Source: Microthyrium microscopicum (taxonomy: Eukaryota > Ascomycota > Dothideomycetes > Microthyriales > Microthyriaceae). Taken from it: 64,000 nucleotides of DNA. The stretch covers positions 264,217 to 328,216 of the forward strand of contig MU004240.1 in NCBI GenBank assembly GCA_010405405.1, given 5' to 3'. This document shows positions 55,938 to 64,000 of this stretch, piece after piece. Positions within the stretch are counted from its first letter, which is position 1. The number at the start of each line of letters is the position of its first letter. The notes beneath the pieces were generated by a model that was not told where the DNA came from, did not search any database, and worked only from the letters and a program-made list of their open reading frames with translations. A program made the translations under genes and the position numbers.

Positions 55938-56991
55938 CTAGAACGCGGCCAAAAGCGCCAGACTAGCGACAAACAAGGCCATCAATGGCGCCGACGAGAG
56001 CTGAAGAGAGCTTGCTGATGAAGTTGTTTGAGCTGCGCCTACTTTCAGTTAGCCAGAGTGAATAAGCAGTGTTAGAATCGATCAACATACCTGCAGAGCT
56101 GGCTGTGGAAGTCATTCCAGCCATTCCAGTCATTCCAGTCATTCCAGTCATACCGCTCATACCACTCATGCTAATCATACCTGTCGCAGATGCTGCAGCA
56201 GTGCCGCTCATCTTCATGCTCATCGACTCCCCAGACATGGTAGCGTTGTTGGCACCAGCTTTACCTGTTGCCTTAACTCCAGCAGCGCTCGAGGTAGCTG
56301 ACGTCTTTCCTACTCCAGTAACGACCATGGACATGGTTGTCTGTGGGCCGTTGGTCATGCTCTCCATCTGTTTGGGCGACGAGGTCTGCTGTCGCTTTTT
56401 GAGTTTGTTTGCACCACCGCCCATGGTGAAGTCGATGCATGCTTCATACGTCTGCTTGGCATCTTGTGCATTCCAGAACCATTGAACCACGCAGTTGCCA
56501 GCAGTGCCGCACTGGCTGCTGACGTCTGGCATGGTTATTGAGAAGGCGGTGTTGTTGGCTGGGATAGCGTGAGCGTTGGAGGCGTAGTCGTTGAAAGAGA
56601 TTAATGGTTGCCCGATGACAGCATTGGACTTGGTGTCGACTATAGAAACATTGGCGGTGCCAGTGTGTGGTGCAGTGATTGCGACTTTGATTGGAACTAC
56701 CTGGTTGGCAGTGTATGTCTGTACGTTGGCCATGTTGTCCTGGAACATGAAGCCTTTGCACATGAAGAGGTTACATTGTGCGGCGTTGTAGTCTTTTTGA
56801 TTCATTGCAATCTGAAGTTCTCCTTGGACATTTCCCTTGTTGTCTCCCTTTTGGTTGTTGAATACTTGCTCTCCGCAAGCAGCTTTGAACGCAGTTCCTG
56901 GCGCTCTTGCTGGGGGATCAGTAACTGTACCATGGCCTCTAACGAAAGGAACGACAGCCAGCACAGCTGAAAGACCAATAAAAGAATGCAT
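55938..56991 (-). CDS. GPI-anchored LPMO-like secreted protein (chitin-binding type-4/LPMO_10-like)
   Basis: Exons on the minus strand: 56991-56091 and 56038-55938, giving 333 aa. The signal peptide is followed by a mature N-terminal His20 (FVRG-HGTVTDPPARAPG), as required for the copper histidine brace; His109 in APHTGTANVSI is the likely second ligand. Paired cysteines (Cys73/Cys78, Cys161/Cys167) and the end QTYEACIDFTM fit a single LPMO-like module to about residue 190. A Ser/Met/Gly/Thr-rich stalk follows. The 52-base intron (GTATGT donor, GCTAAC branch, TAG acceptor) must be removed to yield the tail LMALFVASLALLAAF, a GPI signal. Exact AA family is uncertain; oxidative polysaccharide cleavage or copper binding at the wall is inferred. 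Confidence 0.83.
56113..56148 (-). repeat. 9-base minisatellite coding for Met-Thr-Gly units
   Basis: Four near-identical 9-base units (CATTCCAGT on the plus strand) encode repeated Thr-Gly-Met in the stalk of the LPMO-like protein. Copy number is likely to vary between strains. Confidence 0.85.
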
Positions 56992-58064
56992 ATTGTGAAG
57001 AAAAGAATGAATATCAAGAATGTATATTAAGAACGAAAGTCACAGGCACAAAATGCAAGTGATCTCTGCAAAAAAACTGACCTGCAGTGTTGAAATATAT
57101 GAAAGGGAAGAAGGAGAATACAATGTGCAGTGTTTCTCACTTTTGAGACGGACCTGTCATCCTAATTAAGTATGATGTGAAAACATCTCAGTTCTACCAA
57201 GGCTTTTCCGGGTAATATGTTTCCCCAGGTCGGTGAAAACACCATGTAAACCAGTAGGCACTGGACTTCCGTATGCGGTTTGCCTGACTGGATGTTTCTC
57301 CACGCCCGACGGTCCGACAAACTGGAAGCATCTATTGGAGAGTTGAACGCATAGCACTCCAACGTGGGCTCCAAGCCGAACGCCTACCCGGTTACTGAAA
57401 AACACGCGAGGCAATGTTTCAGGAGCGTCGTTTTTGACGCCGGACTTGAGACCATCCGCGAATTAAGGTTGAATTGAAGGAGCGGTGCAACTCATGCTAT
57501 CGCTCACGTGATTATTAGGCTGAATGTTGAAAGGAGCTTGAGATATTGCTGGCATGCACCTTCAAGGGCAAAACAAATGAAAAACATACGCGAAAAATGG
57601 TCGACGCGATGACCTGGGAAGTGGTTGATTGGTGTTGAAGTTGGAAACATTCCCAAAGGACCGAGTGGCGTGGGACCTGGTTTGTTCAACCTGGCTCCAT
57701 CCTGACAGGTACTACAGCGCCACATATATCAGAATTTTTATGCCAGCTTTTTAGCAACTCGCCATCGTTTGATGTCGTGAAGAGAACAATGTGTCGAGTA
57801 TGCAGATAGCCCATGATATCATTGGCGTTGAGCGGCAGTGTACAACACCTTTCAAGTACTCTACCTATCAGCTTCGTCTTTAGGAAGGGGAGATATATCT
57901 TGTTCTCAATAAGGTATTGATTACTATCTTCAAAGACTGACCAGCACTATTAAACTAAGTAGCATCACAGGCTAAATCTCTGGGTATTCCAATGCTATCG
58001 AGTCCAAATCTTTCAAGCCAGCCATACCAACGCCAATATCCATGCACAAGTTTAAAGGTCTATC
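56992..58064. other. Intergenic region (1.1 kb)
   Basis: Promoter of the LPMO-like gene and 3' flank of DPM1. Overlapping short ORFs at 57160-57415 (minus) have no recognisable domain and were not called. Confidence 0.5.
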
Positions 58065-59257
<1,193 letters not shown>

Positions 59258-60226
59258 ATGATGGCTCCAGAGCCATCTCAAAACTCCGTCCTTGTCAACC
59301 CGCTCGCTACACCCGACCAATTATCAACCTCCGGATCTCAACTTGACGGTGTTCCTGCCAGTCTTGAAACTTCTGTCATTCATATTGGCGCCCGCCTTAC
59401 GCAGATTGCAGGAGTTCTGCTAAGGTTACCCCAAGACCTGATCGCGCATGCAGTTGTCATATTCACGCGTTTCTGGCTCGGCCCAGAGAGCGGGAGCTTA
59501 TGCGAGTATTCAATCAAGGTCAGTACTTGCAAACAGCATAAAACCAATGCGTGTTCCCTGTTGCGGATGGTAAATGGACTAAAACATTTCTAGCATGTTT
59601 GTGCTGCAGCGCTATATTTGACCACCAAGCCCTCTGCACATCCGAAAGCTCCTAGAAGTATCATTAATGTGCTGGCCTACATTGAAGCTCTTGGGACAGT
59701 ATTCTTCGTCCAAGATGACATGGACAAGAATGACCCAGAATCATATTACGTCTCTGAAGGAACATATTTCACAGAGCGAGCTCAGCTGACTAAAGTTGAA
59801 TCAATTATTCTGCGAGTACTGGGCTTCAATACTCATGTAGCGCTCCCATACACCATCTGTATAAACTATCTGCAGACCTTGGGTGTATTTGATGATGATT
59901 CTGGCTCTGAGCTGGCAAAACGAGCCTGGGCTCATCTGAACTCTGCGCTGCTAAGCCCTCAGCTATTGTTTGTTACCCATCAGCCTCCATGCCTTGCCAC
60001 AGCCGCCATCTATCTTGCTGCAAAAGAAGTTGGCGTAAAGCTGCCTAGTGAGCAGTGGTGGGAGGTCTTTGATACAGATCGCGAGGAGCTCGGCTTCCTG
60101 GTTGTTGCTATGTTGAGTATGGAGGGCTTCTTACGGGAGGAGAAACAAAATTGGGCAGGAAAACGAATGCCTTATACTCTTGATGTGGTGGAACAGGAGA
60201 TCAAGGCGTTGACTGACAACTCTTGA
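59258..60226 (+). CDS. Cyclin-fold protein (cyclin L/Q-like, transcription-type)
   Basis: Exons 59258-59518 and 59594-60226 give 297 aa. The 75-base intron has a GTCAGT donor and a TAG acceptor. The first cyclin box spans about residues 40-160, beginning IGARLTQIAGVLLRLPQDLIAHAVVIF and continuing KHVCAAALYLTTK across the junction. The second contains TKVESIILRVLGFNTHVALPYTICINYL and CLATAAIYLAAKE. The spacing and the LxVLGF element resemble cyclin L and cyclin Q rather than mitotic cyclins, so partnership with a CDK11- or CDK10-like kinase in transcription or splicing is inferred. Two adjacent ATGs at the start; the first was taken. Confidence 0.82.
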
Positions 60227-60715
60227 AGTGTTCTTTACAAAATGCAGGCCTCATGACGAGCTGATCAGCCGTAAAGGACATGTTCGTTCTGTATGAAAAC
60301 TTCTGTTGTCGACAATGAACTTGAAGTCTACTAGTACTTGAGACGGTGTAAGATTCAATGTTGGAGTCCCATTGAAGGCCAGTCAGCCTTGTCAGCCTGA
60401 TACCAAAGAGATGTTAGCATCCATACAAATTATGTACCAAATTTTCAGTAACAAGCGCCAAACGGCAACTTACTATACAAAATGCCACTCAAGACTGAAG
60501 CAAATCAAATAAGTCGCAGCTGATGCTATTGACCAGCTTATTGACATTTGTCTATCACATGACTTTGAATCCATCAAAGCATTGAGCGCCTCTGAAGAAA
60601 TGGCCTCTTAGAAACCACGATCTCTGGTGGAAGTTGGCATCAGACTTGAACCGACACCATCTCAACACCACCATCTCCATTCCAATGAAACAATGATCAA
60701 AAGCGACTCAACCGA
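60227..60715. other. Intergenic region, hydratase promoter
   Basis: Spacer of about 490 bases. No gene recognised. Confidence 0.5.
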
Positions 60716-61996
60716 ATGCCGCGAGTGCTCCAAAGTACCGCGCTGAAGCTCCGCGCCAGCAGCCTCAGGAAGATCGCAACCTCGGCAGAGTCAAAATTGC
60801 CGACATCTTTGTCCAGATTACTTTTCCCCCGCCTTGAAAATGGCTTCTCCAAGCTCCTTCTTCCACCACGACGCCAGCGTCTACCAAACCAATTGTATTA
60901 TTATTCCACACCAAGCATTCCTATCTCATCTTCCGCCAACATGAGCTCCTCCTCCAGCCCTGGCGCTGGCCACGAGTATAAGCCGTTCCCTGTGGCATGG
61001 CTCAAGCGCGATACTCTCCTCTTCGCTAACAGCATCGGCTGCACTGCTGATGAGCTGCACTTCCTCTATGTACTTTTACCCTCCCGTAGAGGTTCTTTAG
61101 CTGTGGCTAACCATGATGGTATAGGAGCTCCACCCAGCATTCGCCGTCTTCCCTACCTACCCCATCATCCTGCCCTTCAAGCACACCGACCAAGAAGTCG
61201 TCGACTTCTACGCCCGATCCGCCGCAGAACCCATCCCCGGCGTGCCCAAGTTCGACAGCAAGCGAGTCGTCGATGGCGAGCGCAAAATGGTCTTCCTCAA
61301 GCCACTGCCCGTCAGTTCCGCGGGCCGCAAATTCGAAGTGCGCGGCCGCGTGATTGGCGTGTATGACAAGGGCAAGCCAGGCACGGTCGTTGAGACGGAG
61401 AGCACGTTGGTGGATGCAGAGAGTGGGGAGGTGTATACGCGGGCAACGGGCAGTGCGTTTTATGTTGGGCAGGGTGGCTGGGGTGGACCAAAGGGTAAGT
61501 TCAGAGATGTTCAGAAGAAAATGTGTGAAAGATGCTGATGTGATTGGGAATTGTAGGACCTAAGAACGTCAATTACAATCCACCCGCCAACACTGAGCCT
61601 ACGGCAACATATACGCTGCAAACAACTCTACAGTCGGCGTTGCTCTATCGCCTCAATGGCGATTACAACCCACTGCACGCAACACCAGAGCCAGGCAAGC
61701 AGATGGGCTTTGGCGGAGCCATTATGCACGGACTGTTCAGCTGGAATTCAACGGCACATGGCTTACTCCAGACGCTCGGTGGCAGTGACCCAGCCAACAT
61801 CAAGGAGTTCCAGGCACGCTTTGCATCGCCTGTGCTGCCAGGCGACAAGCTTGTGACGCAAATCTGGCGCATGGGCAATACTGACACGGATGGCTTCGAG
61901 GAGGTGCGATTCGTCACCAGTGTTGAGGGAAAGAAGGTGTGTCTGAGTAATGGACGAGCATTGATTAAGGTGGTAGGCAAGAAGAGCAAGTTGTAA
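60716..61996 (+). CDS. MaoC-like 2-enoyl-CoA hydratase 2 with N-terminal extension and C-terminal SKL
   Basis: Exons 60716-61069, 61125-61494 and 61557-61996 give 387 aa. The hydratase-2 motif is intact: YRLNGDYNPLH, with Asp277, Asn279 and His282. The chain ends KKSKL, a canonical peroxisomal PTS1 signal. The core starts near residue 85 (YKPFPVAWLKRDTLLFANSIGC) and matches the hot-dog pair of MFE2-type hydratases. The first 75 residues are Arg/Ser/Leu-rich and almost free of acidic residues near the start, like a mitochondrial presequence. Met76 begins MSSSSSPGAG just before the core and could serve as an alternative start. The reaction is hydration of trans-2-enoyl-CoA to (R)-3-hydroxyacyl-CoA in beta-oxidation. 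Introns have clear GTACTT and GTAAGT donors. Confidence 0.9.
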
Positions 61997-62931
61997 ATAT
62001 GGTTGTAGATATGGCGTTGATCGACGCAGTTCTGGTGAACATGAGAAGTGGAAAGAGATGGTATCTCTGCTGCGCGTTCAGAGGTTGAAAGCTGCGAAAA
62101 TGAACTTTTTTGCAGTAGCGGCTGCAGAAACGTTTATTGGCTAAAGTGTCTGAAGAAGTTGATTATTATTGGTCGTTGAAAGACTTGGCAAGGAACATCA
62201 AGATTTGAGCCAATCAAGCTGCTTGCCAAGGCTTAAAGCGACCAATAACAATCGACTTTCTGCTGCTGCAAAAAAGGTTCATTTTCGCAGCTTTCAACCT
62301 CAGAACGCGCAGCAGAGATAGTATATGGAGTGCATATTTTGGTTGGATCTAAGGCCACACAAAACGAGGCGTAAATATCACAGATAATGGAGAATTTCAT
62401 ACGTTTTTGGTTTCTTTCATCTTTATTTCAGCACTATATACATTGAGCGCTCACCCCACCTGTTAAGTTATGGGAAAGCAATCTGGCCTGGTTAAAAAGA
62501 ACAAAGTGCCGCTCACGAGGCTACTTCAGACGTCCGCCGTCATTCTTCGTTAGATGGTAGATAAATATGCAGTGGATTCCGAATGCCATGCAGATGCAAG
62601 AAAAGACAAAACAATGAAACAAAACAATAAACAAAACGCAATAGTTATGTACGTGGAGCATCATTATCGTCGTCAGACTGGTGAGAACTCCAATCCGATT
62701 ACCCATAACGCCTAGAATGTGATGCAAGTCGGACGAGACTCCAGCGCAATACACAGGAAAGACAACGAGGATCGTTCAGGTGGAAATTATTAGGAGAGTG
62801 TTGGTTGGGTATCAAAAGTAGCTGTCGTAAAGGCTGTAGCAATCAATTGGTACATGGAGAACTTTTGTGATGCAGGAAATCCAAGCGTCGGCATACTATC
62901 CAGAACTTGAAGCACACTGGGAGGATACGGG
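61997..62931. other. Intergenic region between convergent genes, containing a foldback element
   Basis: The spacer between the hydratase and kinase genes. Apart from the palindromic element at 62062-62320, the rest (62321-62931) is unremarkable and probably includes the kinase 3' UTR. Confidence 0.6.
62062..62320. mobile_element. MITE/foldback element, nearly perfect long inverted repeat with TA ends
   Basis: The outer arms 62062-62119 and 62264-62320 are inverted copies over about 57 bases with about three differences, beginning TATCTCTGCTGCGCG. Inner arms 62155-62192 and 62222-62259 also pair (ATTGGTCG, CTTGGCAAG) with more differences, and a loop of about 29 bases lies at 62193-62221. The left arm carries an extra segment of about 35 bases between outer and inner pairing. 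Both ends are TA, consistent with a Tc1/mariner-type target duplication. No coding capacity. A non-autonomous MITE is the best reading; a natural hairpin in a 3' UTR is the alternative. Confidence 0.75.
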
Positions 62932-64000
62932 CTAGTCTTCGAATCTGCCATTGAAGATGTCGTCTTGAGACTGGTAGACGCCACTCATACGGTCAGATTT
63001 CTCGACTCTTTCCCAATCATCGTCATCTTTCTCTTCTCGACTCGTGGTTCGGCTGAAATCGTCAGACCGATCTGCAAACTGCTTCTCAATTGCGCTCTCG
63101 TCGACAAATGTGAACCCCTCAAACTTGGCTTGAACAGTGGGTGACAAAGGCGTCGACGCATTGATTCCGGAAGCCAAGGCTGCCGCACGAGCATTAGTGA
63201 ATTCTGGGTCGAAGTTGCTAACATCGAGTTCTCCCTTGAGTTTTGGCTTGAATGGTGGCACTACTCGCTTTTTGGCGAGAGCTTCCCAATCGACATCGGC
63301 GAAGAACGCGTGGTTTCGAAGCTCCTTGGCACCACCATTGGCTCCCATCCGGTGCTTTGGGTTGCGGTTTAGTAAACCCTTGACGAAATTGCGACCTTCG
63401 GTGCTAAGGGCATCTCGAGGAAAGCGGACCTTGCCAAAGGCAATGTTGCGATACATTTGCTGGGTGTCGTCCGCATAGAATGGTGACCATCCGCAACACA
63501 TCTCAAAGACGAGAACGCCCAAGGACCAGTAATCAACCATCTTGGTATAACCATGCTCATCCAGTAGTACTTCCGGAGCCAAGTATTCAGTTGTGCCACA
63601 AAAGGTGTTTGTTGTTTCACTTCCGACAAGATTGGCCTTGGACAGTCCAAAGTCGCACAATGCAATGTGACCATTGGCATCAAGCAGGATGTTTTCTGGC
63701 TTCAGATCCCGATAGACAATGTCATGTCTATGAAGGTGCTCTAGTGCAAGAATCAACTCTGAAATGTAGAACTTGGCTCTAGCTTCCTGGAACCGTCCCT
63801 CCTTTTGAAGATGCCAAAATAGCTCGCCACCCGACATGTAATCCGTCACGAGGTACAAGTCGCTCGGTGTCTGGAAAGAGAACTTCAGTCCGACAATGAA
63901 TGGCGAATCGGTCATTGCGGTTCGGACGAGGATGTTTCGCTCTCCAATGGTGTGCGCGATTTCCTTCTTCTGGATGATAACCTTCTTGGAGAGGATCTTC
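62932..64000 (-). CDS. YPK1: AGC-family protein kinase, Ypk1/Gad8 type (5' part beyond window)
   Basis: The open frame continues to the window edge; 355 C-terminal residues are visible. Kinase motifs: IVYRDLKPEN catalytic loop, CDFGLSK, the activation loop TFCGTTEYLAPE with its Pdk1 site Thr, and VDYWSLGVLVFEM. The AGC tail has a turn motif (TPLSPT) and a hydrophobic motif FEGFTFVDE, the site phosphorylated by TORC2. The C-terminal extension is acidic (EEKDDDDWERVE). Ypk/Gad8 kinases relay TORC2 signals to sphingolipid and membrane homeostasis. Distinguished from Sch9 and PKA by the Ypk-like tail. The N-terminal regulatory region and ATP-binding loop lie outside. Confidence 0.9.
   Translation of the reverse strand, partial: KILSKKVIIQKKEIAHTIGERNILVRTAMTDSPFIVGLKFSFQTPSDLYLVTDYMSGGELFWHLQKEGRFQEARAKFYISELILALEHLHRHDIVYRDLKPENILLDANGHIALCDFGLSKANLVGSETTNTFCGTTEYLAPEVLLDEHGYTKMVDYWSLGVLVFEMCCGWSPFYADDTQQMYRNIAFGKVRFPRDALSTEGRNFVKGLLNRNPKHRMGANGGAKELRNHAFFADVDWEALAKKRVVPPFKPKLKGELDVSNFDPEFTNARAAALASGINASTPLSPTVQAKFEGFTFVDESAIEKQFADRSDDFSRTTSREEKDDDDWERVEKSDRMSGVYQSQDDIFNGRFED

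Overview
The window reads as nuclear DNA of a filamentous ascomycete (Pezizomycotina). Most genes carry short introns (about 50-165 bases) with GTANGT-type donors, CTAAC or CTGAC branch sites and TAG/CAG acceptors. The recognisable proteins are typical of this group: an Ecm33-like GPI wall protein, an LPMO-like secreted protein, DUF3455 and DUF2235 proteins, a quelling-type RNA-dependent RNA polymerase and a JmjC/4CXXC chromatin protein. The left edge shows the extreme TA-rich pattern expected of repeat-induced point mutation (RIP). I cannot fix the class (Leotiomycetes and Dothideomycetes are both plausible). All splice models were read by eye from splice signals and frame continuity.

Layout. 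1-~2000: RIP-eroded repeat. 2.4-10.2 kb: secreted Cys-rich/CBM-like protein, membrane-anchored aldehyde dehydrogenase (HFD1-like), DUF2235 hydrolase, secreted DUF3455 protein. 10.2-12.9 kb: gene-poor. 12.9-15.4 kb: WKF-domain nucleolar protein and proteasome alpha-1 (SCL1), divergent. 15.4-31.4 kb: sparse, holding one spliced orphan gene (17.7 kb) and ECM33 (24.4-25.7 kb). 31.4-44.4 kb: bHLH-like regulator, RdRP, PEP12-like SNARE, COQ2 and a JmjC/zf-4CXXC_R1 protein. 44.4-50 kb: long pyrimidine-rich leader and an AHC1-like chromatin protein. 51.6-64 kb: dense housekeeping block with GNAT acetyltransferase, small coiled-coil protein, CutC, YSA1 Nudix, GPI-anchored LPMO-like protein, DPM1, cyclin, peroxisomal hydratase-2 and the 3' part of a YPK1-type kinase.

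How the genes relate. There is no obvious biosynthetic cluster. Three themes recur. Genome defence: a RIP fossil, an RdRP with an intact DxDGD centre and a JmjC/4CXXC protein of the type linked to heterochromatin boundaries. Cell surface: ECM33, GPI LPMO, the CBM-like protein, and DPM1, which supplies mannose for GPI and glycan synthesis. Mitochondrion/peroxisome: COQ2, HFD1-like ALDH, and a hydratase with both a possible mitochondrial N-terminus and a C-terminal SKL. The clearest non-genic structure is a near-perfect palindromic element of about 260 bases at 62062-62320 with TA at both ends, which looks like a mariner-type MITE or foldback.
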